Positions 9,512 through 18,483 are shown, counted from the stretch's first letter. The stretch is 64,000 nt of DNA from an uncultured bacterium (GCA_949282195.1 CASDOW010000006.1:1-64000), one strand, 5' to 3'. The notes: generated by a model from the sequence alone, not told the origin. Numbers and translations are program-made.

Positions 9512-10543
9512 ATGATTAGCGATGTTGAATTTGAGCAATTGATTGAAAAATATAATTATTCTTATAAGCCTAAGGAAATAGTAAAAGGCAAAGTTGCAGG
9601 CTATGACGGCAACTTTGTTTTAGTGGATATATGTGCAAAAACAAATGCAAAGTGTCCGTTAAATGAAGTTTTAATGTCTAAAGAACAAGATATTAAAGAT
9701 GTTTTAAAATTAAATGAAGAATATGATTTTGTTATAAATAGCCCTGAAGATGAAGACGGTGTTTTTTATCTTTCTCATAAAAAAGTTATGCTTTCTCATA
9801 ATTTAGAAATATTAGAGGAAAAATTTAAAAACGATGAAACCGTTATAGGTTCAATAATTTCAATTGTAAAAGGCGGTGTGTGCGTTAATGTTATGGGTGT
9901 AAAGGGTTTTGTTCCTTCGTCACAGATATTGTCTGAGGATATGAAAATAGGGCAAGAACTCGAATTTAAAATTCTTGCGCTTGATATGAATAAAAGTAAT
10001 TTTGTTTTATCAAATAAGAAAGTTTATCAAGAATCAATTGAAAATGTTAAAAAAGAAATTTTAGATAAAGTCGAACTTAACATGGTTGTAAAAGGCAAGG
10101 TTGTAAGGATTGCAGACTTTGGCGCGTTTGTTGATATAGGGGGAATTGACGCGTTATTGCCTTTATCTCAAATATCTTGGAGCTGGATAGATAATCCGAG
10201 CGATGTTTTGTCATTAAATGAAAAAATAGATGTTGAAATTATAGGAATAGATAAAGAAAAGCAAAGAATTTCCTTGAGTTTGAAATCATTAGAAAAAAAC
10301 CCTTGGCTTGACGCTAAAGATGAATTGGATATTGATAAAAAAGTTAGAGGAAAAGTTACAAGAATAAAGCCTTTTGGTGCTTTTGTTGAGGTATATCCTA
10401 AGGTGGAAGGGCTTTTAAATAAATATCAACTTCAAGAATATAAAAAGCATTACAACAAAGATTTATTGGAACAAGACGAAATTGATGTTGTGATTAAAAA
10501 ATTTGATGTAGAAAATCAAAAGATTAATCTTGATTTAATTTAA
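9512..10543 (+). CDS. rpsA: 30S ribosomal protein S1 (S1 RNA-binding domains)
   Basis: 343 residues made of four S1-type OB folds at about 19-85, 105-165, 190-260 and 272-340. The last two are the clearest (VKGKVVRIADFGAFVDIGG and VRGKVTRIKPFGAFVEVYP). It would bind mRNA on the small ribosomal subunit to help initiation. The length is close to the short S1 of cyanobacteria rather than the six-domain S1 of E. coli (557 residues). It has its own promoter and an AAGGA ribosome binding site. It overlaps the convergent methyltransferase gene end by 20 bp. Another S1-domain translation factor is possible but less likely. Confidence 0.85.
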   Translation: MISDVEFEQLIEKYNYSYKPKEIVKGKVAGYDGNFVLVDICAKTNAKCPLNEVLMSKEQDIKDVLKLNEEYDFVINSPEDEDGVFYLSHKKVMLSHNLEILEEKFKNDETVIGSIISIVKGGVCVNVMGVKGFVPSSQILSEDMKIGQELEFKILALDMNKSNFVLSNKKVYQESIENVKKEILDKVELNMVVKGKVVRIADFGAFVDIGGIDALLPLSQISWSWIDNPSDVLSLNEKIDVEIIGIDKEKQRISLSLKSLEKNPWLDAKDELDIDKKVRGKVTRIKPFGAFVEVYPKVEGLLNKYQLQEYKKHYNKDLLEQDEIDVVIKKFDVENQKINLDLI

Positions 10544-11330
10544 ATTTTTTATAATGAGAAAGAGTAATAAGATTAGAATTTTTTAATTCTTTTTCTCTGT
10601 TTTCAATAATTTCTTGATGAGTATAATTTAAAAAAGGGTCCTTATAGGTTATTGCGCTTTTTGTATATAATTCTCCTAATTCATAATTATTTAGCGGATT
10701 AACTATATTTTCTTTATTGAATGAAGCACAAGTGCCTATTATTTTATTATCTTTTAGGGTTTTTCCCAAAAATAAACCTGTGTTCAACAGTGCTTTTAAA
10801 ACGGGTTTTGAATGATTATATGTGCAATATAATCCATTTTTATCCAATAATTTTGAAATATAAAAAATTAATTCTTCACTCCATAATTCACTTTGTTTAT
10901 ACGGCGCAAAACCGTCATGGAAAATGATGTCATATTTTTTATCTAAATTTTTTATAATTTTTCTAACATCATCAATATAAAAATGAATTAAATCATTTCT
11001 TTCTATGTTAGATTTAATTATCTTATCTATGTCATCTCTGTATTTAAATTTGTAAGACTCAAGAATTAGATTTTTATTTATTTCAATACAATCGATTAAA
11101 GTAATATTTTTAAAGTTTTCAATGGCACATTTTGTGTTATAGCCTATGCCATAACAAATATCGAGAATTTTTAGAGGTCTTTTATCAATAATTTTAGCCG
11201 GTTGAACAAATTTTTCAAAGGCTTCTGTTTTAGCGCCATATTTTGAATGAAAAATTTCATCAAGAGTTTTGTCATACAGCCCTAAGGAGCCGTCTTTTGT
11301 TTTGATTATTTCGATATTATCATCCAGCAT
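10524..11330 (-). CDS. MnmC-like SAM-dependent methyltransferase
   Basis: 268 residues from the ATG at 11330. It has a Rossmann methyltransferase core with LKILDICYGIGYNTKCAIE as the SAM loop. The signature FHDGFAPYKQSELWSEELI followed by GLYCTYNHSKPVLKALLNTG matches the methyltransferase half of MnmC, which finishes methylaminomethyl-uridine in tRNA wobble positions. The FAD oxidase half is absent. An upstream in-frame TTG at 11366 would lie inside the terminator of the response regulator gene, so I prefer the ATG, though no ribosome binding site precedes it. Substrate is inferred. Confidence 0.75.
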   Translation of the reverse strand: MLDDNIEIIKTKDGSLGLYDKTLDEIFHSKYGAKTEAFEKFVQPAKIIDKRPLKILDICYGIGYNTKCAIENFKNITLIDCIEINKNLILESYKFKYRDDIDKIIKSNIERNDLIHFYIDDVRKIIKNLDKKYDIIFHDGFAPYKQSELWSEELIFYISKLLDKNGLYCTYNHSKPVLKALLNTGLFLGKTLKDNKIIGTCASFNKENIVNPLNNYELGELYTKSAITYKDPFLNYTHQEIIENREKELKNSNLITLSHYKKFKLNQD

Positions 11331-11348
11331 AAAAAAATAATAAAATAA

Positions 11349-11374
11349 AAAGGCAGTTTTTTTCAACTGCCTTT
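11349..11374 (-). terminator. rho-independent terminator after the response regulator gene
   Basis: Perfect 10-bp inverted repeat (AAAGGCAGTT and AACTGCCTTT) with a six-base loop. On the minus strand it is followed by TTTTTATTTTATT. It lies seven bases past the stop of the regulator gene. Confidence 0.85.
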
Positions 11375-11380
11375 AATATA

Positions 11381-12079
11381 TTATACGGATACAAGACCTT
11401 CTTTAATTGCCTTTACGGCTGCTTGGACTCTATCATCCACGCATAATTTTTGCAAAATTGAACAAACGTGTGCTTTTGCTGTATGCACTGAAACAATTAA
11501 TTCTTGGGCAATTTCTGTGTTAGATTTCCCTTGAACCAAAAGTTTTAAAACTTCACTTTCTCTTTCTGTTAATTTTGCTTTTATGTCCATGGAATGACCT
11601 GAATTTAAAATTTCTGTGTTTTCAGGTTTCGGGAATAATTTAAGTGCTAAATGTGCAACATTTGAATCTATCCAACACGCACCTTTTGCCACGTTTTTAA
11701 TCACGTTTGATAATGTGTTTGGGTCAATATCTTTCAGGCAATATGCGCTTGCGCCTGAACCTAAAGAAGCAACAACTTCTTCTTCTCTATCGTGAGAGGT
11801 CAAAATAATTACTTTTGTATTTGGGGAAATTTCTTTTACTTTGCTTGTTGCTTCAAGTCCGTTAATCCCCGGTAGACCTAAATCCATAAGTACAACATCG
11901 GGTTGTTCTTTTTTAATTATTTCTAAGCCTGTTTCGGCGTTTTGTGCTTCTGCTATAACATTAATGTTTTCAATTTCATTAAGAGCGTACCTTAAACCTA
12001 CTCTTGTTAGCTTGTAATCTTCAACAATAATTACTCTTACATCCTTTGTTTGAGCTGATTTAACAGTTTGTTGAACCAT
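11381..12079 (-). CDS. NarL/FixJ-type response regulator
   Basis: 232 residues. The receiver domain (about 14-130) has the acidic pair E20-D21, phosphoacceptor D66 in VVLMDLGLPGINGLE, and the T/K switch residues (ILTSHD, CLKDI). The C-terminal LuxR-type helix-turn-helix (about 168-230, LTERESEVLKLLVQGKSNTE) would bind DNA. No histidine kinase is adjacent, so it is an orphan. It has a good ribosome binding site (GGAAGGA) and its own terminator, indicating a monocistronic unit. Confidence 0.92.
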   Translation of the reverse strand: MVQQTVKSAQTKDVRVIIVEDYKLTRVGLRYALNEIENINVIAEAQNAETGLEIIKKEQPDVVLMDLGLPGINGLEATSKVKEISPNTKVIILTSHDREEEVVASLGSGASAYCLKDIDPNTLSNVIKNVAKGACWIDSNVAHLALKLFPKPENTEILNSGHSMDIKAKLTERESEVLKLLVQGKSNTEIAQELIVSVHTAKAHVCSILQKLCVDDRVQAAVKAIKEGLVSV

Positions 12080-12207
12080 AGTTAATAATCCTTCCTCTTT
12101 TGTATCGTTATATATTGCCTATGGATTAATACTAATTGATTGAGCCTAAATAACCAATTAGCCCACTGTCTAATTTAATATTGTCCTCTTTGGCAATAAA
12201 AAGCCTT

Positions 12208-12489
12208 TTAAGCAGCTCCAACAGAGGTTTCGTTTTCTTCTTTTTCTTTTAATTGTTTTTGTTTTATTAATTTTCTTTTATAAATAACGCTGCTTAAAAG
12301 ATTATAAGCATTTTCGTTATTTATGCAGTTAATGTGTATGGCATCATCGGTTAGTTCAATATCTATTGATTTTGTTTCAACAAAATCTGATTTAAAGCCT
12401 GTTATCTGTATTATTCTGTTTTTCAGAATAGACAAGGGTAAGGCAATAAATTCTTCAAATGAATCTAAGATTTTATTTTTGCTTTTCAT
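12208..12489 (-). CDS. small hypothetical protein
   Basis: 93 residues, beginning MKSKNKILDSFEEFIALPLS, with a central beta-rich part (IDIELTDDAIHINCINN) and a charged C-terminal tail. No family is recognised. A TATAAT on the minus strand (12498-12503) ends eight bases before the ATG and no ribosome binding site is present. It stands between the orphan response regulator and the divergent spermidine synthase gene. Confidence 0.6.
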   Translation of the reverse strand: MKSKNKILDSFEEFIALPLSILKNRIIQITGFKSDFVETKSIDIELTDDAIHINCINNENAYNLLSSVIYKRKLIKQKQLKEKEENETSVGAA

Positions 12490-12497
12490 TAAAATTA

Positions 12498-12503
12498 ATT
12501 ATA
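12498..12503 (-). promoter_or_regulatory. -10 element TATAAT, predicted leaderless start
   Basis: TATAAT on the minus strand ending eight bases before the ATG at 12489, without a Shine-Dalgarno between. Confidence 0.4.
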
Positions 12504-12524
12504 ACAAATAAGCTGATTTTTTTG

Positions 12525-12530
12525 TATAAT
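12525..12530 (+). promoter_or_regulatory. -10 element of the speE-aroA operon
   Basis: TATAAT preceded by TTTG. The speE ribosome binding site AAAGGA and ATG follow 36 bases later. The -35 region is unclear. Confidence 0.4.
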
Positions 12531-12566
12531 ATTAAAACATGTTTAGATTAAATAAAGGAAAAACAA

Positions 12567-13418
12567 ATGTCAGAAAATTTATACCATGAAATTACGCCCG
12601 AGGGTTTCGGTATTGCAATAGAAAAAGATAAAGATTTATTTTCGGATAAATCAGATTTTCAAGAAGTGGATGTTTTCCATTCTCGTGCTTTCGGTAATGT
12701 GCTAACTTTAGATGGATTGATGATGGTAACTGAAAGAGATGAATTTTTCTATCATGAAATGATAGCCCATATTCCTATGTTAACTCATAAAAACCCTGAA
12801 AATATTTTAGTTATCGGCGGCGGTGACGGTGGAACCGTTAGAGAATTATTAAAACACCCCTCTGTAAAACACATAGACATGGTTGAAATTGACAAAATGG
12901 TTATAGACGCTTCAAAAGAATTTTTCCCAACTGTGGCTTTAGAATTAAACAATCCAAAAGTTGATGTTAGAGTTGAAGATGCAATTGATTTTATTAAAGG
13001 CAAAGAAGATGTTTATGATGTTGTTTTAATTGATTCAACAGACCCAATAGGCCCTGGGGAAGGCTTGTTTAACGAAGGCTTTTATAACAATGTTAAAAAA
13101 GCTTTAAAAAAAGGCGGTATTGTTGTTCCTCAAACAGAAGGGCCTTTTGCGCAAAGTGAAAACATGAAAAAAACCTATGCGCTATTAAGAAAAGTATTTA
13201 AAAATGTGGCTCCTTATTGCGGTCCTATGCCTACATATCCAGGGGGGTATTGGTCTTGGGGCTTTTGCTCTGATGACGTTGAAATTCCATTGGATTATAC
13301 AAAAATTGATGAAAAAAGAGCGCAAGAAATTTCTAAAACTTGTAAAATTTATAACAGAAGGCTTCATAGCGCAGTTTTCTGTGTGCCCAATTTTGTTTCA
13401 GAGTTAGCTAATGGATAA
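12567..13418 (+). CDS. speE: polyamine aminopropyltransferase (spermidine synthase)
   Basis: 283 residues, the normal length. It would transfer an aminopropyl group from decarboxylated SAM to putrescine in the cytosol. Family features are all present: the N-terminal beta-sheet with HSRAFGNVLTLDGLMMVTERDEFFYHEM, the nucleotide loop VIGGGDGGTVRELLKH, the acidic MVEID, and the catalytic loop DSTDPIGPGEGLF. A ribosome binding site AAAGGA precedes the ATG. Its last eight bases overlap aroA, indicating co-translation. Confidence 0.95.
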   Translation: MSENLYHEITPEGFGIAIEKDKDLFSDKSDFQEVDVFHSRAFGNVLTLDGLMMVTERDEFFYHEMIAHIPMLTHKNPENILVIGGGDGGTVRELLKHPSVKHIDMVEIDKMVIDASKEFFPTVALELNNPKVDVRVEDAIDFIKGKEDVYDVVLIDSTDPIGPGEGLFNEGFYNNVKKALKKGGIVVPQTEGPFAQSENMKKTYALLRKVFKNVAPYCGPMPTYPGGYWSWGFCSDDVEIPLDYTKIDEKRAQEISKTCKIYNRRLHSAVFCVPNFVSELANG

Positions 13419-14712
13419 TATTTTAAAAACAAAAGAATTAATAAAAGGTTTAAAGGGGGAAATAACCATTCCCCCTGATAAATCTATTTCTCATAGGGCT
13501 TTGATTTTTGGAGCTTTGACCAATTCAAAAATCAAAATAAAAAATCTTTCAAAAGGCGAAGATTGTATTTCTACTCTTGAGATTTTAGAAAAATTAGGGG
13601 TAAAATATGAATTCATTTCTGAAAGAGATTTAATTTTAAATTCATCAGAAGGCTTGAGTGCCTCAAAAAAAGTTACCCTAAATTGTAATAATTCAGGGAC
13701 AAGTGCAAGATTGTTATCAGGATTATTTTCAAGATGTGATTTTTCTTGTGTTTTAATTGGTGATAACAGTCTTTCAAAGCGTCCGATGAAAAGAATAATT
13801 GAGCCTTTAGGGCTTATGGGAGCTAAGATAAAATCAAATGATAACAAGCTTCCATTGGAAATTGAAGGGACAAAATTAAAAGCAATTACGTATTATTCTC
13901 CTATATCTTCTGCTCAGGTTAAAAGTGCGTTGATTTTGGCAGGGCTTGGAGTTGATGAACCAACAAGAATATATGAAAAAACTCTATCCAGAAATCATTC
14001 TGAAATAATGCTTTCGTATTTAGGGGCGGATATTAAAACAGGACAAGACGATAAAGGATATTTTGTCGAAGTTAAAAAGTCAAAATTAATTCCAAAAGAT
14101 ATAGAAATTGCGGGCGATATTTCTTCTGCTGCGTTTTTTATGGTTGCAGGCGCAATTGTTCCAAATTCTGATATAACAATTAAAAATGTCGGAATAAATC
14201 CTACAAGAACAGGGATTTTAGATGTATTCAAACAAGCTGAAATTGATTTTACAATATTAAATAAGAGAAAGGTTTCATCTGAACTTGTGGGCGATATTAG
14301 GGTTAAGTATACAAAAAACATTAAACCTTTTGAAATAAAAGGTGATTTAATTCCAAGATTAATTGATGAAATCCCGATTTTAGCCGTTTTGGCTTCTAAA
14401 ATACAAGGAATAAGCACAGTATCTGACGCTCAAGATTTAAGAAACAAAGAATCAGACAGGATAAAAACCATTGTTGATGCATTTTTGAGCCTTGGAATAG
14501 ATATAAAAGAAAAACCGGACGGTTTTATAATTAACGGATGTGCGGAAATTAATAAATCGGCTATTCTTGAAACACATTTAGACCATAGGCTTGCAATGAG
14601 CTATTATGTATTATCTTTAATTAACAATCAATCCATGGAAATCAAGGGTTTTAATTGTGTAAACACTTCATTTCCGGAGTTTTTAAAACTCATGGATAAA
14701 TTAAAGAATTGA
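13411..14712 (+). CDS. aroA: 3-phosphoshikimate 1-carboxyvinyltransferase (EPSP synthase)
   Basis: 433 residues, usual length. It carries out the sixth step of the shikimate pathway, joining PEP to shikimate-3-phosphate. Signature motifs: PPDKSISHRALIFGALT near the N-terminus, NNSGTSARLLSGLF for PEP binding, and near the C-terminus DLRNKESDRIK and DHRLAMSYYVLSL. It is coupled to speE by an eight-base overlap, an unusual pairing functionally. It ends with TGA, which shows the standard code is used. Confidence 0.96.
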   Translation: MDNILKTKELIKGLKGEITIPPDKSISHRALIFGALTNSKIKIKNLSKGEDCISTLEILEKLGVKYEFISERDLILNSSEGLSASKKVTLNCNNSGTSARLLSGLFSRCDFSCVLIGDNSLSKRPMKRIIEPLGLMGAKIKSNDNKLPLEIEGTKLKAITYYSPISSAQVKSALILAGLGVDEPTRIYEKTLSRNHSEIMLSYLGADIKTGQDDKGYFVEVKKSKLIPKDIEIAGDISSAAFFMVAGAIVPNSDITIKNVGINPTRTGILDVFKQAEIDFTILNKRKVSSELVGDIRVKYTKNIKPFEIKGDLIPRLIDEIPILAVLASKIQGISTVSDAQDLRNKESDRIKTIVDAFLSLGIDIKEKPDGFIINGCAEINKSAILETHLDHRLAMSYYVLSLINNQSMEIKGFNCVNTSFPEFLKLMDKLKN

Positions 14713-14838
14713 TTTCCCTTTTTGCCAAAGTCCGTTCGTTTGCAACCTTAGCTATTTTTAACATGCTATTAAACTAACTATCGTCTTAATTAGCACGCTC
14801 TTGTATTTCATAAATCAATAAAATTACTCAAGGGAAAA

Positions 14839-15045
14839 TTAATTGTTGCTAACTAAAATTGTTCTAAAAGCTGCCAAGCTTCTAACGGATAAACCTTTTG
14901 AGGTTTCTTTTTGTTCACGTGCGATATTAAAGATTTTTACTATTCTCCTGATTTCATCAGCACTTTTTGTAGAGTTTGTAGCATAAACATTTTTAATTCT
15001 TTCAGGGGAAATGTTAAATAGTGCGTTTAATTCAACTTCTGTCAT
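14839..15045 (-). CDS. small hypothetical protein
   Basis: 68 residues (MTEVELNALFNISPERIKNV and so on), mostly helical with RSADEIRRIVKIFNIAREQK-like charged helices. GAGAGAAAAG precedes the ATG. No family recognised. It lies downstream of the FlhA_C-like gene on the same strand, about 100 bp away. Confidence 0.55.
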   Translation of the reverse strand: MTEVELNALFNISPERIKNVYATNSTKSADEIRRIVKIFNIAREQKETSKGLSVRSLAAFRTILVSNN

Positions 15046-15145
15046 AGCTTTTCTCTCAATTAACTATTTAATACCTTATGTATTAATAAAGTATTTAAAA
15101 TATAATCAATTGCATAAAAAGCTCAAAAGTTTACAAAAGTTAACA

Positions 15146-16597
15146 CTATATTTTGCCCAAAACATTCAATTTGTAGTCAGGGGCCACTTCTTCAAAGCAT
15201 ATAGTCGGGATATCCATAAATAATTGTGAAACAAGAATGAAGATAACCTGTCTGTATTGTTGCGGTGCAATTAAAACAGCATTTTGGTTGATTAAATCAT
15301 CCTTTGTTTCTTTGAGGATTTTTTTGAATTTTGTAAATTTGGATAGGTCTATTTTAACGCTTGATTCTTCATTATTTGTTTGTTTTTCTAATAATTCCAA
15401 TGTGTCATTATCTACTTCATAGGCAAAAATTTCTTTATCTTTATTAGATACGCTTTGAGAAATCTGCCTTGAAAGTGCCATTCTTAATTTGTCCAATAAA
15501 TCCGCTTTATTTGGATCATCAGAAAAATCGTTTAATTTTTCAAAAATATAAACAATATCTTTAATGCTTACTTTTTCTCTGATTAATTGACTTAAGAGAT
15601 ATTTAAGCTCCGAAATACTGATATAATCACCTAAAATTGTATCAGTAAGGAATGAATTTTGGTTGCTTACAAATTCGACGTACCTGTTTAAATCATTGTA
15701 ATCAAAGATTTCATCAACATGTGCAATAGAATAATAGCTTAAATATCCTGCTATATATTCGGCAGGCTCAATTCCTTCTACCCAAAAATTTTCGCATTGA
15801 CTTTTTTCAATCCAGACTATTTTTCTTTTGGTTAGAGGGTCTTTAGCTTTATAAGAATTTTTTGGAAGCTTGTCTATATTTAGTTCATCTTCAAAAAATG
15901 CAAGATGATTAGGATAAGCTTTTGAGTTTATAACGCTAACTCCATGGATATTGATTGAAAAATCATAAGCATCTAAAGATGTATTTTCGATAAATTGTAC
16001 TTTTGGGATAATATAACCTAGTTCATGGGTTAATTCTTGTCTTACTTTAACGGTTTGAGATAAAAGATTTTTTTCGGTTTTTAAGTCGCAAAGAGAATAG
16101 TTTTCGCTTGACAGGCTGATTGAAAGTTTTTCTTCGCCTAAGAATTTAACCATTTTAGACGGCGCCAAGATGTCTTTTAAATCTTTTTTTAAGTTGTTTA
16201 ACTCATCAATATCTTTTTTGATTTCATCGTTTAAAATTTCTCTTTCTTCGTCTTTTGATGTTTCAAGAAATTTTTTGACACGTTCGATTTTGTCTTTTTT
16301 ATCTCTGATTTTCTTTTGCAAATTTAGGCAAAGTTCATAGGGCTCTTCTTTAGAATATAACATTTTTTCAACAGAATTTCTGAAGCTGATAATGTCGTCA
16401 TTTCCTTCTGTTTCTTGATTTTCAATTTCTTTTACAAAGATACAGTTGTAAACTATTTTTGAATTTTGCTCCGCTTCATAAATAGAATATAATTCCCAGC
16501 CTGATACAGACATTGCATTAAGCGTGTTTTCAAGCATTAGAGCGTCTTCTGTCGGAATTTGTTTAATGGAATATTCTTGTCTAAATTGTTTCATCAT
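15146..16597 (-). CDS. soluble FlhA C-terminal-domain protein with DUF4177-like N-terminus
   Basis: 483 residues without any transmembrane segment. Residues about 5-60 (EDALMLENTLNAMSVSGWEL, then IVYNCIFVKE) resemble DUF4177. About 75-145 is a charged coiled coil. About 185-430 parallels the cytoplasmic domain of the FlhA encoded at 31352: VRQELTHELGYIIPKVQF against VRQRVTDDLGYIIPNIRI, then LSQLIREKVSIKDIVYIFEK against FVNLIREKVSIKDVIFIFER, then LRMALSRQIS against LRAALGRQIC. In flagella this domain docks export chaperones and substrates. The whole FHIPEP membrane part is absent. It lies 10 kb from flhA, among unknowns. Two adjacent ATGs, neither with a Shine-Dalgarno; an extended -10-like TGT-TAAACT ends six bases upstream. 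Confidence 0.85.
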   Translation of the reverse strand: MMKQFRQEYSIKQIPTEDALMLENTLNAMSVSGWELYSIYEAEQNSKIVYNCIFVKEIENQETEGNDDIISFRNSVEKMLYSKEEPYELCLNLQKKIRDKKDKIERVKKFLETSKDEEREILNDEIKKDIDELNNLKKDLKDILAPSKMVKFLGEEKLSISLSSENYSLCDLKTEKNLLSQTVKVRQELTHELGYIIPKVQFIENTSLDAYDFSINIHGVSVINSKAYPNHLAFFEDELNIDKLPKNSYKAKDPLTKRKIVWIEKSQCENFWVEGIEPAEYIAGYLSYYSIAHVDEIFDYNDLNRYVEFVSNQNSFLTDTILGDYISISELKYLLSQLIREKVSIKDIVYIFEKLNDFSDDPNKADLLDKLRMALSRQISQSVSNKDKEIFAYEVDNDTLELLEKQTNNEESSVKIDLSKFTKFKKILKETKDDLINQNAVLIAPQQYRQVIFILVSQLFMDIPTICFEEVAPDYKLNVLGKI

Positions 16598-16603
16598 ATT
16601 TTT

Positions 16604-16612
16604 AGTTTAACA
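16604..16612 (-). promoter_or_regulatory. extended -10-like element, possible leaderless start
   Basis: Minus-strand TGT-TAAACT (hexamer 16604-16609) ends six bases before the ATG at 16597. The hexamer is only a 4/6 match to consensus, so this is weaker than the others. Confidence 0.3.
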
Positions 16613-16682
16613 TCATTTGAATTATTTTAAAGTATTTTAATTTGTAAATTATTATAAATTAATCTTTTTTGTAAATTAAATA

Positions 16683-16691
16683 TGCTATAAT
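16683..16691 (+). promoter_or_regulatory. extended -10 element TGC-TATAAT, predicted leaderless start
   Basis: Perfect extended -10 (TG at 16683-16684, TATAAT 16686-16691) ending nine bases before the ATG at 16701, with no ribosome binding site between. Confidence 0.55.
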
Positions 16692-16700
16692 TGTTTTAAG

Positions 16701-17333
16701 ATGAATTTTAAAAATTTCATTAAAAGATATATTGATTTTAGTTTCAATAAATTCAATATCATCCCAATAACTGTCTTAATTATAAATTTTCTGGTCTTAA
16801 GGGTATTTAACATAACTGTAATTTATGAAAACAGTTGGCTTGAAAATATTCAATTGGTTGCCTTAATAATCCCTATTTTCTTTGCCCTGAAAGTAAAAAG
16901 TCATAAGGCTCTTTTTAATTTTGCTGCTATGTTTTTAATTTTGATGATTGGAAGAGAAATCAGCTATGGCAGAGTGTTTTTTGGTGCAATAGAAGGGCAG
17001 CCTGACGGGTTTTATCAATGGAGCGATTATAAATACGGTTTTTTAGCTAATTATATTGTAGCTATTTATATTGTATTTATGTTTTTATATGGTTTGTTTA
17101 ATAAAATTTATCTTGATATTCCTTTGATATTAAGAAAAATCAGATTGCCGTTTTGGTCTGTTTTTGGCTGCGCGTTGTGTACATTTGCTCAAATTTTAGG
17201 CGAGGGCATACTTCACAACACTGTTTTAGAAGAAACGGCAGAGCTTGTTTTATATACAATTATAGCAACATTGGTTATATATTATTATAGAAGATTAAAA
17301 CGTCCTATTCGTCTAAAACAGATTCATCAATAA
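16701..17333 (+). CDS. polytopic membrane protein, hypothetical
   Basis: 210 residues with about five or six transmembrane helices. Conserved-looking polar motifs sit at membrane edges: ENSWLENIQ, GREISYGRVFFG and HNTVLEETAELVLY. These recall a family of uncharacterised integral membrane proteins carrying a GEE-SWGQ-type motif and a later HN/EE motif, but I cannot name a function. It is transcribed alone from an extended -10 nine bases upstream. Its 3' end overlaps the convergent gene by 29 bp. Confidence 0.7.
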   Translation: MNFKNFIKRYIDFSFNKFNIIPITVLIINFLVLRVFNITVIYENSWLENIQLVALIIPIFFALKVKSHKALFNFAAMFLILMIGREISYGRVFFGAIEGQPDGFYQWSDYKYGFLANYIVAIYIVFMFLYGLFNKIYLDIPLILRKIRLPFWSVFGCALCTFAQILGEGILHNTVLEETAELVLYTIIATLVIYYYRRLKRPIRLKQIHQ

Positions 17334-17649
17334 TTTCATCTGTTGAATTTTCTTCTTTTTTCTTGGATTTATTCTTGGATTGCTTTTCTGATAATTCTTT
17401 TTCTTTAAGCGTTTTCATAAGCATAATGGAACCTGCATTTGCCATAGCAAGCCCGTTTAGAGAAGCACGAAGCTGCGCGGATCTGTCTTGAAAATTATTT
17501 TGTTCTTGAATTTCTTCTTCGGCCATTTCTTGAGCAAAATATTCTCCGCCTTGTCCCATTTTTTCTTCTGACATTTTATTTGCCATAGCAGAGCCGTCAC
17601 TTGCTTTAAAATAACCGCTAACAGGAGTTATGCCTCTGTTGTCGACCAT
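17305..17649 (-). CDS. small hypothetical protein, Glu/Lys-rich C-terminus
   Basis: 114 residues, MVDNRGITPVSGYFKASDGS onwards. The middle is helical (NNFQDRSAQLRASLNGLAMA), and the C-terminal 30 residues are charged (KQSKNKSKKKEENSTDE). GAGGT eight bases before the ATG gives a good start. No family recognised; no signal peptide or membrane segment. It overlaps the convergent membrane-protein gene. Confidence 0.65.
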   Translation of the reverse strand: MVDNRGITPVSGYFKASDGSAMANKMSEEKMGQGGEYFAQEMAEEEIQEQNNFQDRSAQLRASLNGLAMANAGSIMLMKTLKEKELSEKQSKNKSKKKEENSTDEIIDESVLDE

Positions 17650-17754
17650 TATTTTACCTCGTGCAAAATATTTTTATGATAATAGCATTTTTTAAAGTAA
17701 AAAACAACACTATTTTACTATACAAAACATGAAACAAAAATTTTTTGCGCTTGG

Positions 17755-18483
17755 TTAGCTTTTAAAGAAAGTTTTTATTCTTTCAATTGCTTCTTTTTCG
17801 CTATAGCCTTGGCTTTTTGGTTCGCAATTTCCCCAAAGAGCTAAAATAGTTTCGATTTTGGGGTTATCTTTGCAAGAATTTATGTTGTTTATATTGTCAT
17901 CCACAAATATTGCTTTTTGATAGTTGTTTTTTCCCATATAATTTTTGAAAAATTCGCCTTTTGATGAGAATTTATCTAGTTCATCTCTTGCAAAAACTTT
18001 ATTTTCATCAATGTTAAAATTGTATTCTTTAAATCTTTTTAAAATGGATGATTTATTTTTTTTAGACGCAACAACTATGTCGATTTTTTCTTCATCATAG
18101 AAATCTTTAATATCAAGGAAAAATTGATAAGGTGTTTCTAATGTTTGCCAAAAGTCATAATGATTTTTTATTAAATCTGCTCTGATTTGAAGAAATTTTT
18201 GGCAAAATTCTTCTTCTTTTTTTATGTTTCTGTTTGAAATCAAGTTTTTATATTGCGCTATAATATCATCTTCTTTAGTATTAGAAAAAAGAAGATGATT
18301 GTAGTAGAAAAACATCCAAATATTGTAAACAAGAAATTTATATTTAGAAAAAAGCTTATAAGAGCTTTCTTCAACCGGCTCAAATAAATCAATACCTGTT
18401 TTAATATATCTGTTTACAAGATATACTTCTTTTATGGTGTCAAAAAGCACTCCGTCAAAATCTAAAAATAATATTTTCTTCAT
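17755..18483 (-). CDS. HAD-superfamily hydrolase
   Basis: 242 residues. Motif I is ILFLDFDGVLFDT near the N-terminus, with nucleophile and acid/base aspartates D7 and D9. Motif II is IDIVVASKK, and motif III/IV is KAIFVDDNINNINSC. A helical cap occupies about 20-130. These are the marks of a small-molecule phosphatase of the HAD family. Substrate unknown. The start follows the small gene at 18505-18666 by 21 bases on the same strand. Confidence 0.82.
   Translation of the reverse strand: MKKILFLDFDGVLFDTIKEVYLVNRYIKTGIDLFEPVEESSYKLFSKYKFLVYNIWMFFYYNHLLFSNTKEDDIIAQYKNLISNRNIKKEEEFCQKFLQIRADLIKNHYDFWQTLETPYQFFLDIKDFYDEEKIDIVVASKKNKSSILKRFKEYNFNIDENKVFARDELDKFSSKGEFFKNYMGKNNYQKAIFVDDNINNINSCKDNPKIETILALWGNCEPKSQGYSEKEAIERIKTFFKS

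Noticed and set aside
14713..14838. Possible small RNA between aroA and the small minus-strand gene, bounded by TTTCCCTT and AAGGGAAA
   Set aside because: Only an eight-base long-range complement, no promoter or terminator seen; not enough to claim an RNA gene.
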